A DNA stretch of 64,000 bases from assembly GCA_025757745.1 (NCBI GenBank), contig CP107217.1, positions 1,736,001-1,800,000 on the forward strand. The letters run 5' to 3'. This document shows, piece after piece, positions 7,471-17,025 of this stretch. The first letter of the stretch is position 1, and each line of letters begins with the position of its first letter. A program made the position numbers and the translations under genes. Below the pieces are notes generated by a model. It was given only the letters and a program-made list of their open reading frames with translations. It searched no databases and was not told the origin of the DNA. This stretch comes from Coriobacteriaceae bacterium. GTDB taxonomy: Bacteria; Actinomycetota; Coriobacteriia; Coriobacteriales; Coriobacteriaceae.

Positions 7471-8625
7471 CTACTCGTGGGTATGGTCTACGTAGTCTTC
7501 GTCGATCGTAATCTTGGCAATCGACTTGGGATATTCGGATTCGACACGTTTCGCCAACGCGTGCTTTAGGTCCTCGGCGCTCATCGCCAAATCCGAGGGA
7601 CGTACGCAGTCAAAGATCACGTTGGTATGCGTGGGACCCGGAACACAGCGTAGGTCGTGGATCGAGAGGCGGCTATCAATCTCCTGGGCCATGGCGTTAA
7701 TGCGCAAACGCATGCTTGCCACCTTGGGATCGTCGGTCACGATGGGGTCGTAATGGAGCGTGACAATCATGCCGTCTTCGTTCCTAAACGCCTGCTCAAT
7801 ATTGTCGAGCGTGTCATGGCTTTTCAGCGGGCTGGCCTCGGCTGCCATCTCGGCGTGAGCGCTTGCGAACTTCCTGCCCGGGCCGTAGTCGTGAACCATA
7901 AGGTCGTGGACGCCCAAAACGCCGGGGTAGCTCATGATCTTGTCTCGAATGTGCTTGACCAGCTTAGGATCGGGCGCCTGGCCCAAAAGCGGGCTCACCG
8001 TATCCTGGATGAGTTCAAAGCCGCTCCAGCCAATATAGGCGCCAACGGCAAGGCCGACCCATGCATCAAGATTGATGTGCGTCACCTGCGAAACAATTGC
8101 GCACGCCAGCACAGCACCCGTGGCTAGGACATCGTTCTTTGAGTCCTGAGCGGTCGCATGCAGCGTCTCGGACTCAATACGATCGCCGAGCTTTTGGTTG
8201 AGGGCCGCCATCCACAGCTTAACGACCATCGAAAGCGCAAGGACTGCCACCAGGGCAAGCGAGAACTCGACAGGTTCGGGGTGGATGATGCGCTCCACCG
8301 AGGACTTTACCAGTTCGAGGCCAATGAGCAGCACGAGCGCCGCCACGACTAGACCAGAGAGGTACTCGTAGCGACCGTGGCCGTAAGGATGCTCGGGGTC
8401 GGCGGGCTTACTCGCCAGCTTAAAGCCCAGCACGCTCACGATGTTTGAGCTTGCGTCGGATAAGTTGTTCATAGCGTCCGCCACGATCGAAACCGATCCC
8501 GACAGCACGCCAATTGCACCCTTCGCAGCACATAGCGCCACATTGGCGAGAATACACACCACGCCCGTCAACGTGCCCACGCGCGCACGGTCGCCCTGCG
8601 CACGCTTAACAATCCACTCGACCAT
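7471..8625 (-). CDS. Cation diffusion facilitator family transporter
   Basis: Protein of 384 residues, an inner-membrane exporter of divalent metals (Zn, Mn, Fe, Co or Cd) driven by proton exchange. The CDF signature is present: GSVSIVADAMNNLSDASSN in the second membrane helix supplies aspartates for metal binding, and HPYGHGRYEY follows. About six membrane helices fill residues 15-210, and the C-terminal ~170 residues form a cytoplasmic domain with histidines (HAEMA, HDTLD). Metal specificity is not decidable by eye. Confidence 0.92.
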   Translation of the reverse strand: MVEWIVKRAQGDRARVGTLTGVVCILANVALCAAKGAIGVLSGSVSIVADAMNNLSDASSNIVSVLGFKLASKPADPEHPYGHGRYEYLSGLVVAALVLLIGLELVKSSVERIIHPEPVEFSLALVAVLALSMVVKLWMAALNQKLGDRIESETLHATAQDSKNDVLATGAVLACAIVSQVTHINLDAWVGLAVGAYIGWSGFELIQDTVSPLLGQAPDPKLVKHIRDKIMSYPGVLGVHDLMVHDYGPGRKFASAHAEMAAEASPLKSHDTLDNIEQAFRNEDGMIVTLHYDPIVTDDPKVASMRLRINAMAQEIDSRLSIHDLRCVPGPTHTNVIFDCVRPSDLAMSAEDLKHALAKRVESEYPKSIAKITIDEDYVDHTHE

Positions 8626-8704
8626 CTATATCCGCCCCCACGGTACTACCTATATATCTATTGCTCAAACGGATTGTAGTGTAGCCACTTTGTCCTCCAG
8701 ATAC

Positions 8705-8737
8705 AAAAAGGCCGCAGCCCACACGGACCACGGCCTT
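8705..8737 (-). terminator. Intrinsic terminator after the EIIC gene
   Basis: On the minus strand AAGGCCG...CGGCCTT forms a stem-loop followed by TTTTTG. It lies about 40 bp downstream of the EIIC stop codon. Confidence 0.75.
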
Positions 8738-8775
8738 GGAATGTGGCAAAGGAATCGTCCTTGTGTCGCACAGGT

Positions 8776-9990
8776 TTACGCGCTTGCTTCGGCCACGCTC
8801 TTCGAGGTTTCGGGTGAATCGGCTCCGTCTTCTGCCGCCTGCCCCTTCGCCGGCACCACGCCAAAGCAGTAGCTCAGCGCCGCAGACACCGCAAATGCCA
8901 CACCGCCGGCAGCGCAGCACCACAGCAGGTTCGAGATGCCACCCGTGGCAAAGCCAATGACCATGAGGACATTCGTCATGCCGATGGTATAGGCCGTAAC
9001 GTGGCCCACGGCCGCAACAAGGCCTCCGACGGCGCCGCCAATGGCCATGCACGTCAGGCACCTGCCATATTTAAAACCGCAACCGTACAGCGCCGGCTCG
9101 CTTACGCCGCCAAGAACGCCCGAGATCGAATAGCCCAGCATGAGCGTCTTCTCGTCCTTATCCGCAACGCGGAGCGACGCACCAAAGGGCATGCCCCAAA
9201 CGGCAAACGTTGCCATCGTCGCGGCGATCAGAATGCACGAATCCGTTCCCACACTCATGAACTGCGCATAGGCGAGCGATAGGACAACGTTGCTGATGCC
9301 CGCAATCTTAAGGAACTCCCAACCCGCGGCAAGCCCCATGAGCGTAAGCAGCGACACGATGCCACCGGAATTGCCAAGCATAAACATAAGCTGTCCCAAC
9401 AGCATGCCCAGATAGCTGCCCGCCGGCGCCGTAATGCACAGCGAAACCGGAACCATGACGAGCATGGTTGCAAACGGAACGAACGAAAACGCCACGGCCT
9501 TAGGGATAACGCGCTGAAAGAAACACTCCACTCGCCATAGCACGGGCACCGAGATGAGAACCGGAATAACAGTCGTCGTGTAATCGTTGACCGGCGCGGG
9601 AAGCAGGCCATACACGGAAGTCATCGATGCCCCCGTCGTCGATGCGGCATCGACGAGCTTAAGCAGATCGGGCGCAATCAATACGCCGCCCAGCATCATG
9701 CCCAGCTGCTCCGAGCAACCGAGCTGGCGGGCGGCCGCCCAACCAAGATAAATGGGCAAAAAGTAGTAGCCGGCGTTATAGAGCCAACTGTAGAACAGGC
9801 GATAGATTTCGGAATCGGCAGACCACAGGCCCAGCATGCCTTCGCCCATAATGACGGCGACGGTACGGAACAACGCCGCGCAGACAATAAACGGCAGCGC
9901 CGACATCATGCTTTTGGACAGATAGTCCACCACGGCCATGGCGTTTGATGAGACCGTCGTTGTAAACGAGGTGTTAGAAACTTGTGACAT
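8776..9990 (-). CDS. PTS sugar transporter EIIC component, stand-alone
   Basis: Protein of 404 residues with about ten hydrophobic segments, the membrane channel of a phosphotransferase system. The family motif GGVSEPALYG (glucose/beta-glucoside type EIIC) is visible near residue 295. Neither EIIB nor EIIA is fused or adjacent, so it must borrow partners or have another role; an EIIA gene lies at 44423. The start chosen (MSQVSNTS) follows AAAGG; an upstream extension is low-complexity and unlikely. The C-terminus ends in an acidic tail. Substrate unknown. Confidence 0.82.
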   Translation of the reverse strand: MSQVSNTSFTTTVSSNAMAVVDYLSKSMMSALPFIVCAALFRTVAVIMGEGMLGLWSADSEIYRLFYSWLYNAGYYFLPIYLGWAAARQLGCSEQLGMMLGGVLIAPDLLKLVDAASTTGASMTSVYGLLPAPVNDYTTTVIPVLISVPVLWRVECFFQRVIPKAVAFSFVPFATMLVMVPVSLCITAPAGSYLGMLLGQLMFMLGNSGGIVSLLTLMGLAAGWEFLKIAGISNVVLSLAYAQFMSVGTDSCILIAATMATFAVWGMPFGASLRVADKDEKTLMLGYSISGVLGGVSEPALYGCGFKYGRCLTCMAIGGAVGGLVAAVGHVTAYTIGMTNVLMVIGFATGGISNLLWCCAAGGVAFAVSAALSYCFGVVPAKGQAAEDGADSPETSKSVAEASA

Positions 9991-10030
9991 GGAACGCCTT
10001 TCCCAATGTGACATGCAGACTTTTCCTTTG

Positions 10031-11749
10031 TCACATCGTGCGGTACTGACCGATTGTGCGGTACTTTTCGTAGCGGAGGTTTGTGAGGGTCGCGCCATCG
10101 AGCTGCCCAAGCGTATCGAAGGCATCAAATGCCGAGGACATGACGGCACCGGCGATCTCCTCATGCGACAGGCCCCTATCGTCAACAATGCCGTCGATGA
10201 TGCCGAGCGCCAACAGATCGGGGGCCGTGAGCTTCAGCGCCTCGGCGGCCTCATCCGCGCGCTCGGTATCCTTCCACAGGATCGACGCACAGGCCTCGGG
10301 GCTCACGACCGAATAGGCCGAGCTCGAGAGCATCAGGATGCGGTCGGCCACGGACAGCGCCAGCGCGCCGCCGGAACCGCCCTCGCCCGTCACCACCGAG
10401 ACAATCGGCGTCTTAAGGCCGCTCATCTCCATGAGATTCTGGGCGATCGCCTCACCCTGGCCGCGCTCCTCGGCACCGATGCCGCAAAACGCGCCCGAGG
10501 TATCGACCAGGCACAGAACCGGTCGACCAAACTTTTCGGCCTGGCGCATAAGGCGACGCGCTTTGCGGTAGCCCTCGGGATGCGCCATGCCAAAGTTGCG
10601 GCGCATACGCTCTTTGGTCGTGGTGCCGCGCTCGATGGCGATGACCGTTACGGGGCGTCCGTCTTTCCAGCCAATGCCAGCCAACACAGCGGCGTCGTCG
10701 CCAAAGTAACGGTCGCCGTGCAGCTCAACGAATCCGTCGAGGCCCAGCGAGATCATCTCACCCGCCGTGGCGCGATCTGCCGAGCGGGTCTGCTTGACAA
10801 TCTCGAGCGCGGTTTTTGGTGCCGTCGAGCGCTTAAACAAGTGTCCCAGCTTTTTGCCGCGGCGACCCGCATGCACGATCTCATGTGGCGCCCCCAGGCC
10901 GGGCGCGTGCCCTTCGTGCAGCGCCAGCAGCTCGCCTACCGTGAGCGCAATCTCACCACGCGGAACAACGGCATCGCAAAAGCCGTGCTCCAGCAAAAAC
11001 TCGGAACGCTGGAATCCCTTGGGCAGACGCTTGTGCATGTTCTGCTCGATCACGCGCGGGCCGGCAAATGCCGTCAGGGCATCGGGCTCGGCCAGGATAA
11101 TGTCGCCCTCCATGGCGAAGCTCGCGGTTACACCTCCGGTCGTGGGATCGGTGAGCACCGTGATATACAGGCCGCCCGCCTCGCTGTGGCGCCTAACCGC
11201 CGCAGAAATCTTGGCCATCTGCATGAGCGAGGTCACGCCCTCCTGCATGCGGGCGCCGCCCGATACGGTAAAGCCAACGACCGGCAGCCCCAACTCGGCC
11301 GCGCACTCAAAGACACGACAGATCTTCTCGCCCACCACGGAGCCCATTGAGCCCATCATAAAGTTGGCATCCATAAAGAAGAGCGCGGTATCGCAGCCGC
11401 AGATTTTGCCCCTGCCGCACACAACGGCATCGCGCTCGCCCGAACGCTCGCTCACGCTCTTAAGCTTGTCGGCATAACCGGGAAACGAGAGGAAGTCCTT
11501 CGACGCCAGATTGGCATCCCATTCCTCAAAGGTACCCGCGTCGACCGTCATGCGCATGCGCGCGCGACCGCTCACGCGAAAGTGTTTGCCGCAACGAGGG
11601 CAGACCTCGAGGTTGTCGTGCAGGCGCGCCTCATCGATCACACGGCGGCACTCCGGGCATTTGACAAACACGTGGCGCGCGGGGAACTCGGCGCACGACT
11701 CGGTTATCGGCCCCTCAAGGACATTGACCGTCTTCGCTTTTCTATTCAT
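10031..11749 (-). CDS. accDA: Acetyl-CoA carboxylase carboxyltransferase, fused beta-alpha subunits
   Basis: Protein of 572 residues uniting AccD (about 1-290) and AccA (about 305-572). It transfers carboxyl from carboxybiotin to acetyl-CoA to make malonyl-CoA. The N-terminal zinc ribbon has CPEC (Cys31, Cys34) and CPRC (Cys50, Cys53). The AccA half shows DTSGAFCGIGAEERGQ and GEGGSGGALA. Its start overlaps the end of accC, implying coupled translation. It is the last gene of the fab operon. Separate subunits are the rule in E. coli and streptococci. Confidence 0.95.
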   Translation of the reverse strand: MNRKAKTVNVLEGPITESCAEFPARHVFVKCPECRRVIDEARLHDNLEVCPRCGKHFRVSGRARMRMTVDAGTFEEWDANLASKDFLSFPGYADKLKSVSERSGERDAVVCGRGKICGCDTALFFMDANFMMGSMGSVVGEKICRVFECAAELGLPVVGFTVSGGARMQEGVTSLMQMAKISAAVRRHSEAGGLYITVLTDPTTGGVTASFAMEGDIILAEPDALTAFAGPRVIEQNMHKRLPKGFQRSEFLLEHGFCDAVVPRGEIALTVGELLALHEGHAPGLGAPHEIVHAGRRGKKLGHLFKRSTAPKTALEIVKQTRSADRATAGEMISLGLDGFVELHGDRYFGDDAAVLAGIGWKDGRPVTVIAIERGTTTKERMRRNFGMAHPEGYRKARRLMRQAEKFGRPVLCLVDTSGAFCGIGAEERGQGEAIAQNLMEMSGLKTPIVSVVTGEGGSGGALALSVADRILMLSSSAYSVVSPEACASILWKDTERADEAAEALKLTAPDLLALGIIDGIVDDRGLSHEEIAGAVMSSAFDAFDTLGQLDGATLTNLRYEKYRTIGQYRTM

Positions 11750-13085
11750 CAGCATAGAGATGCCCCATCAGATCGGTGTGGTACATGCCCGACAAGAACT
11801 CGTCGTTTGCCAGCACGTCGAGCTGAAGCTCGCTATTTTCGCTCACGCCCTCAATCACGAGCTCGCCCAGGGCCGAGCGCATCTTGCGAATGGCACCGTC
11901 ACGCGTGGGCGCGCACACGATGAGCTTGCCGAGCATGGAGTCGTAGTACGGCGGAACGTTCGCTCCGGTAAACATGGCCGAATCCCAGCGCACGCGCGGA
12001 CCACCCGGCACACGCAACGCGGTGACCGTTCCGCATGACGGCAGAAAGTCCGGCGTTTCGGCATTGATGCGGCACTCCATGGCGTGGTTGCGCACCGGCA
12101 TGTCCTCCTGCTCAAAGGGCAGAGGCTGGCCGGCTGCCACGCGCAGCTGCCACTTGACCAAGTCGGTATCGGTCACAAACTCCGTGACCGGATGCTCAAC
12201 CTGCAGGCGCGTGTTCATTTCCATAAAGTAGAAATTACCGTCATCTGAGTACAAAAACTCAATGGTGCCGGCACCCTCATAGCCGACGGCACGAGCCAGG
12301 TCGCGCGCGGCCTTGTGCATGCGCGCGCGAATATCATCGCGTCCGTCGAGGCACGGCGCGGGGCTCTCCTCGATCAGCTTTTGGTTGCGGCGCTGCACCG
12401 AGCACTCGCGCTCGCCGAGCGAAAACACATGGCCCTGCTTATCGGCCATAATCTGCACCTCAACGTGATGCGCCGGCGCGACGAACTTCTCCATGTAGCA
12501 CTCGCCGTCGCCAAAAACGGCCTCGCCCTCGGCACGCGCCTCGATGAACGCCTTTGCCGCATCTTCCACGCGCTCGACCTTGCGAATACCGCGGCCGCCT
12601 CCACCCGCACGCGCCTTAATAAGCACGGGGCAGCCAATGCGCTCAGCCTCGGCCGTTGCCTCCTCGGGACTTTTGAGCAAATCGCAGCCCGGCACGATGG
12701 GCACGCCCGCCGCGGCGGCCGTTCGACGCGCGGCGTCCTTGTCGCCCATGCTGTCGATCACCTTGGCCGAAGGACCGACAAACGCCAGGCCATACTTGTC
12801 GCAGTCGCGCACGAAGCTCGCCTTCTCGGAGAAAAAGCCATAGCCGGGATGAATTGCCTTTGCCCCCGACTTCACGGCACAGGTGAGCACGGCATCGTCG
12901 TTGAGGTAGCTCTCGGCAAGACGCGGGCCGCCGATGCAATACGCCTCGTCGGCAAGCTGCACGTGCAGCGCGTCCGCATCGGCCGTGGAATAAACGGCGA
13001 CGGTCTTGATGCCCATATCGCGGCACGCGCGGATAACACGGACCGCGACTTCTCCGCGGTTGGCGATGAGCACTTTGTCGAACAT
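11742..13085 (-). CDS. accC: Biotin carboxylase subunit of acetyl-CoA carboxylase
   Basis: Protein of 447 residues, normal for AccC, carboxylating biotin on AccB with ATP and bicarbonate. It starts MFDKVLIANRGEVAVRVIRACR. ATP-grasp features are the glycine-rich loop ARAGGGGRGI and the catalytic EMNTRLQVEHPVTE segment. The start was set at the ATG opening the family-conserved MFDKVLIANRGE. It lies 10 bp after fabZ. Confidence 0.97.
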   Translation of the reverse strand: MFDKVLIANRGEVAVRVIRACRDMGIKTVAVYSTADADALHVQLADEAYCIGGPRLAESYLNDDAVLTCAVKSGAKAIHPGYGFFSEKASFVRDCDKYGLAFVGPSAKVIDSMGDKDAARRTAAAAGVPIVPGCDLLKSPEEATAEAERIGCPVLIKARAGGGGRGIRKVERVEDAAKAFIEARAEGEAVFGDGECYMEKFVAPAHHVEVQIMADKQGHVFSLGERECSVQRRNQKLIEESPAPCLDGRDDIRARMHKAARDLARAVGYEGAGTIEFLYSDDGNFYFMEMNTRLQVEHPVTEFVTDTDLVKWQLRVAAGQPLPFEQEDMPVRNHAMECRINAETPDFLPSCGTVTALRVPGGPRVRWDSAMFTGANVPPYYDSMLGKLIVCAPTRDGAIRKMRSALGELVIEGVSENSELQLDVLANDEFLSGMYHTDLMGHLYADE

Positions 13086-13095
13086 GAAGCCTTCC

Positions 13096-13518
13096 TTAAC
13101 TTTCGTGCATGAGTGCAAAAGACATATCGGCGCGGCAGCAAACCTCACCGTTGACGCTCGCGGTACCCGTCGCAAAGCGGAACGGCCCGCGCGCACGCGT
13201 GATGGTGCACACCAGATCAACCGTGTCGCCCGGGCGCACCGGACGCTTAAAGCGCACCTTATCGAGGCTCGTATAGAACGGCGTCGCGCCGCGCGCCTCC
13301 TCGTCGCCCATCAGCAGCACGCAACAGTTTTGGGCGAGCATCTCGCACTGAATCACGCCGGGGACTACCGGGTTTCCCGGAAAATGCCCCTGCAAAAAGT
13401 ACTCGTCGCCCGTAATCGTGATCTTGCCGTGGGCCTCGTCGCCCACCAGCTCGGCCTCGTCGAGCAAAAGCATCGGTTCGCGATGCGGCAACAGCTTCTT
13501 GAGCTCTTCTTTGTTCAT
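13096..13518 (-). CDS. fabZ: 3-hydroxyacyl-ACP dehydratase
   Basis: Protein of 140 residues with the hot-dog fold, dehydrating 3-hydroxyacyl-ACP to trans-2-enoyl-ACP. The catalytic motif is GHFPGNPVVPGVIQCEM (His and Glu). The opening LLPHREPMLLLDE is typical. Upstream in-frame GTG and ATG codons lie between the accB stop and this ATG; the chosen ATG is best spaced from AGGTG. It sits between accB and accC, the order known from streptococci. Confidence 0.95.
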   Translation of the reverse strand: MNKEELKKLLPHREPMLLLDEAELVGDEAHGKITITGDEYFLQGHFPGNPVVPGVIQCEMLAQNCCVLLMGDEEARGATPFYTSLDKVRFKRPVRPGDTVDLVCTITRARGPFRFATGTASVNGEVCCRADMSFALMHES

Positions 13519-13527
13519 GGACATCAC

Positions 13528-14004
13528 CTATCCGATCCTCATAAGGCAACTGCCGAACTCCACGAGGTCGCCGTCGGCCACGCAGATCTCGAGCACCTCG
13601 CCGTCTGCCTCGGCCGTCACCTCGTTGAGAACCTTCATGGCCTCGATGATGCAGAGGGTCTCACCGACCTTGACCTTGGAGCCCACGTGCACAAACGGCT
13701 CGTCGCCCGGCGCCGGGGCAGCATAGAAAACGCCGACCATGGGAGCGGTCACCTCGGTGCCCTTGGGCTCCGGTGCGGCGGCAGGTGCCTGCGCGGCGGG
13801 CTCCGGTGCGGCGGCAGGCATGGCGACAGGAGCCACCGCCGGAGCAGTCACGGCACCCGGCATAGGCATGGGCACGGCAACCGGCTGCGCGGCGCTCGCG
13901 CGCTCGAGTTCGACCGCGGTGCCATCGGGCTCCTCAACGCGTACGCGCGTGAGGCCGCGGTCCTCCATAACATCGGCTATCTCGGCAAGTCTTTTGGAAT
14001 CCAT
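13528..14004 (-). CDS. accB: Biotin carboxyl carrier protein of acetyl-CoA carboxylase
   Basis: Protein of 158 residues. The C-terminal biotinyl domain carries the biotinylated lysine in EAMKVLNEV. A long Ala/Pro-rich linker (about residues 38-82) connects it to a short N-terminal domain, allowing the carrier to swing between AccC and AccDA. It is the substrate of the biotin ligase encoded at 19385. It abuts fabF and fabZ within a few bases. Confidence 0.96.
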   Translation of the reverse strand: MDSKRLAEIADVMEDRGLTRVRVEEPDGTAVELERASAAQPVAVPMPMPGAVTAPAVAPVAMPAAAPEPAAQAPAAAPEPKGTEVTAPMVGVFYAAPAPGDEPFVHVGSKVKVGETLCIIEAMKVLNEVTAEADGEVLEICVADGDLVEFGSCLMRIG

Positions 14005-14007
14005 GCT

Positions 14008-15255
14008 CTAGCTCCTCGTATATCTACGCAGCGCGATGGCGGCGTTGTGCCCGCCAAAGCCCAGGTTTGTCGAAAGCGCCCAGGTAAGGTCGGCGCGAAC
14101 CGCGCGATTGGGCGTGTAGTCAAGATCGCAGGCGGGATCGGGCGTGTGGTAGTTAATGGTCGGCGGCACCACGCCCTGCTCGAGCGCCATGGCGCAGGCC
14201 ATGACCTCGATGGCACCCGTGGCACCGATCATGTGGCCGGTCATCGACTTAGTCGACGAGACGTGCGCGGCGCGCGCCGCGTCCTCGCCGAGCGCACGCT
14301 TTATGCCCGCCGTCTCGGACGAATCGTTGAGCTTGGTCGAGGTGCCGTGAGCGTTGATGTAGAGGCCCTCGGAAGGCTTAACGTCGCCCTCGGCCACCGC
14401 CAGCGATATCGCACGGGCAATGCCGGCAGCCTCGGGATCGGGGCTCGTGATGTGATAGGCATCATCGGTGTTGCCGTAGCCCACGACCTCGGCGTAAATG
14501 TGCGCACCGCGCGCCTGCGCATGTTCCATGCTCTCGAGCACGAGCACGCAGGCGCCCTCGCCCATCACAAAGCCGTCGCGGTCTGCATCGAACGGACGGC
14601 AGGCCGTCGCGGGATCGGGGTTGGTGGTCAATGCGCGGCAGGACGTAAAGCCCGCAACGGCATCGGGGATAATTGCTGCTTCGGCGCCGCCCGCGAGGAT
14701 CGCGTCGGCATAGCCGTGCTTGATGGCGCGGAACGCCTCACCCACCGCATGGGCAGAAGTCGCGCAGGCAGTCACGACGGGTAGGGTCGGGCCCTTTGCC
14801 TTATGGCGAATCGCGATGTTGCCCGAAGCCATGTTGGGGATCATCATCGCAATCATATAGGGTGATGCACGGCGAGGCCCTCGATCGGCAATCGTGTGGA
14901 CGTTGTCGACGAGTGTCTGCATGCCGCCCACGCCTGAACCCACGTAGACGCCCAGGCGCTCGCGATCGATGGCATCTTCGACATCAAGGCCCGCATCGTG
15001 CACGGCCTCGTCCGACGCCGCCAGTGCAAACTGAACGCAGGGGTCGAGGTGCTTGGCATCGTGCTTACCAAAGTACTCGTTGCCGTCAAAGCCCTTGACC
15101 TCGGCCGCCACCTTGACAGCAAACGCATCCGTATCGAAGTGCGTAATCGGGCCGATACCGCACGCGCCGGCGCACATAGCCGCCCAAGTGGCAAGCGCCG
15201 TGTTGCCGAGCGGCGATACGGCACCGATGCCGGTGATTGCAACTCTCTGTTCCAT
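14008..15255 (-). CDS. fabF: 3-oxoacyl-ACP synthase II
   Basis: Protein of 415 residues, a KAS II condensing enzyme elongating acyl-ACP with malonyl-ACP. The catalytic triad is visible: Cys in TACATSAHAVGEA, His in INAHGTSTKLND, and His in STKSMTGHMIGATG. The start used is the second of two adjacent ATG codons, six bases after AGGAG. It follows fabG in the operon. Confidence 0.96.
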   Translation of the reverse strand: MEQRVAITGIGAVSPLGNTALATWAAMCAGACGIGPITHFDTDAFAVKVAAEVKGFDGNEYFGKHDAKHLDPCVQFALAASDEAVHDAGLDVEDAIDRERLGVYVGSGVGGMQTLVDNVHTIADRGPRRASPYMIAMMIPNMASGNIAIRHKAKGPTLPVVTACATSAHAVGEAFRAIKHGYADAILAGGAEAAIIPDAVAGFTSCRALTTNPDPATACRPFDADRDGFVMGEGACVLVLESMEHAQARGAHIYAEVVGYGNTDDAYHITSPDPEAAGIARAISLAVAEGDVKPSEGLYINAHGTSTKLNDSSETAGIKRALGEDAARAAHVSSTKSMTGHMIGATGAIEVMACAMALEQGVVPPTINYHTPDPACDLDYTPNRAVRADLTWALSTNLGFGGHNAAIALRRYTRS

Positions 15256-15294
15256 CATGGTCTCCTCATCCAAGCCGTTCTTCGGCCCTGGTTT

Positions 15295-16068
15295 CTACAT
15301 CGCCATTCCGCCGTCCACGCGTACAACCTCGCCCGTAATGTAGGAAGCCGCATCGCTCGCCAAAAAGCGCACCACGCCGGCCACTTCCTCGGGGCGCGCC
15401 ATGCGCTTCAGGGGAATCTGCTCCTCGGTTGCCGCACGCACCTTCTCCGAGAGCTTTGACGTCATATCCGTCTCGACAAACCCGGGGGCGACCGCGTTCA
15501 CTCGTACGCCGCGGGGCGCAAGCTCGCGCGCCACCGCCTTGGTAAGCCCTATCACGCCCGCCTTGGAGGCAGCGTAGTTGGCCTGTCCGGCGTTGCCCAT
15601 CAGGCCCACGACCGAGCTCATGTTGACGACGCAACCGCCGCGCTGGCGCATAAAGGTCTTGGTGAGCGCGCGCGTCATATTGAATGTTCCCTTGAGATTG
15701 ACATCGAGCACGCGATCGAAGGCGTCATCGCCCATGCGCATGAGCAGACCGTCGCGCGTTATGCCGGCGTTGTTGACGAGCGCCCAAATGGAGCCAAAGT
15801 CGTTGAAGACCGCTTCCACGCACGCGTTGACGGCAGCGGGGTCGGCCACATCGCATCGATATGCGCGCGCCGTGGCGCCAACCGCCTCACAGGCTTCGCA
15901 CGTTTCGCGCGCCGCATCGACGCTACCGGCATAGACGACGGCGATATCAAAGCCGTCCTCCGCCAGACCGACAGCGCAGGCACGGCCGATACCCCGCGAG
16001 CCGCCCGTGATCAGCGCCACACGGCGCGATCCGTCGCGCCCGAGCGCGCCGTTGTTTAAATTGCCCAT
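15295..16068 (-). CDS. fabG: 3-oxoacyl-ACP reductase
   Basis: Protein of 257 residues of the short-chain dehydrogenase family, reducing 3-oxoacyl-ACP with NADPH. The cofactor loop GGSRGIG (about residues 22-28), NNAG, the catalytic Ser and the YAASK motif are all present, and the C-terminus reads YITGEVVRVDGGM as in FabG. The N-terminus has about 15 extra residues before the Rossmann strand, so a later start is possible. Confidence 0.96.
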   Translation of the reverse strand: MGNLNNGALGRDGSRRVALITGGSRGIGRACAVGLAEDGFDIAVVYAGSVDAARETCEACEAVGATARAYRCDVADPAAVNACVEAVFNDFGSIWALVNNAGITRDGLLMRMGDDAFDRVLDVNLKGTFNMTRALTKTFMRQRGGCVVNMSSVVGLMGNAGQANYAASKAGVIGLTKAVARELAPRGVRVNAVAPGFVETDMTSKLSEKVRAATEEQIPLKRMARPEEVAGVVRFLASDAASYITGEVVRVDGGMAM

Positions 16069-16098
16069 GTCATTCCTTTCGGGTTACAGCCCTGTGGA

Positions 16099-17025
16099 CT
16101 ATGCGAGCTCGTCGGCAATAGCTGCGGCCTGCTCGGCCGTTTCGCATGAATACGCACGAACGTCGCTCAACGTACGCTTGACCAGGCCCGACAGCGTTTT
16201 GCCGGGGCCGACCTCAATAAACGTGTCGATGCCTTGATCCTGCAGAGCATGCAGCGTGTCGACCCAGCGCACGGCATGACTCACCTGGTTGGCCAGCACC
16301 TCCGATGCCGCCTGCGGGTCGGCCGGATAGGGAGCCGCCATCATATTTGCCATGACCGGAATCAGCAAAGGGGACGGGGCGTGCCCGGCTTGGATATACG
16401 TCGCCAGCCCCTCAGTCGCCTCGGCCATATAGGGGCTATGGAATGCACCCGACACCGCGACCTTCATGGCGCGACCGCCAGCCTCTTTTACCAGGGCGTC
16501 GAGGTTCTGCAACGCATCGGGCGCTCCGGCCACAACCGTCTGCTGGGGACTGTTGTAGTTGACCGGCCAGCAGTCCTCGCCGGCCTGTTTTGCCAGGCCC
16601 TCGACTTGCACCGCATCGAGCTTGATGACGGCGCGCATGCCGCCCGGATGGCGCTCGGCAGCCGCGGCCATCAGCGCCGCGCGCTCGCACACGAGCTCAA
16701 AGCCCGCTCGCGTATCGAATACCCCCGCAAAGGTGAGCGCGGCGACCTCGCCCAGCGAGAATCCCGCACAGGCGGCAGGCACCACGCCGCGCTCACGCAG
16801 GGCGATAGCCGCTGCCAGGTCGTGAACGAACACGCACGGCTGCGTGTTCTCGGTCTGCGAGAGCTCCTCCCTGGAGGCGCTCCGGCACTGCTCGCTGGTC
16901 CCCGGGCGCACCTCGTCGGCAATGGCGAACACCTCGGCGGCCGCCGGCGATGCCTCGATCAGGTCGACGCCCATCGCGGGGTGTTGGGCACCCTGGCCGG
17001 CAAACAGAAACGCTACGCTACCCAT
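16099..17025 (-). CDS. fabD: Malonyl-CoA:ACP transacylase
   Basis: Protein of 308 residues moving malonyl from CoA to ACP. It begins with the LFAGQGAQ motif. The nucleophile serine sits in GFSLGEVAAL, where E. coli has GHSLGE; the residue before the serine varies in other FabD proteins. The catalytic histidine is in SGAFHSPYM. Its start overlaps the end of fabK by 13 bp. Confidence 0.95.
   Translation of the reverse strand: MGSVAFLFAGQGAQHPAMGVDLIEASPAAAEVFAIADEVRPGTSEQCRSASREELSQTENTQPCVFVHDLAAAIALRERGVVPAACAGFSLGEVAALTFAGVFDTRAGFELVCERAALMAAAAERHPGGMRAVIKLDAVQVEGLAKQAGEDCWPVNYNSPQQTVVAGAPDALQNLDALVKEAGGRAMKVAVSGAFHSPYMAEATEGLATYIQAGHAPSPLLIPVMANMMAAPYPADPQAASEVLANQVSHAVRWVDTLHALQDQGIDTFIEVGPGKTLSGLVKRTLSDVRAYSCETAEQAAAIADELA

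Noticed and set aside
16099..17025. Possible inactive FabD because the nucleophile motif is GFSLG rather than GHSLG
   Set aside because: The serine and the downstream catalytic histidine are present, and the residue before the serine varies in known FabD proteins, so activity is expected.
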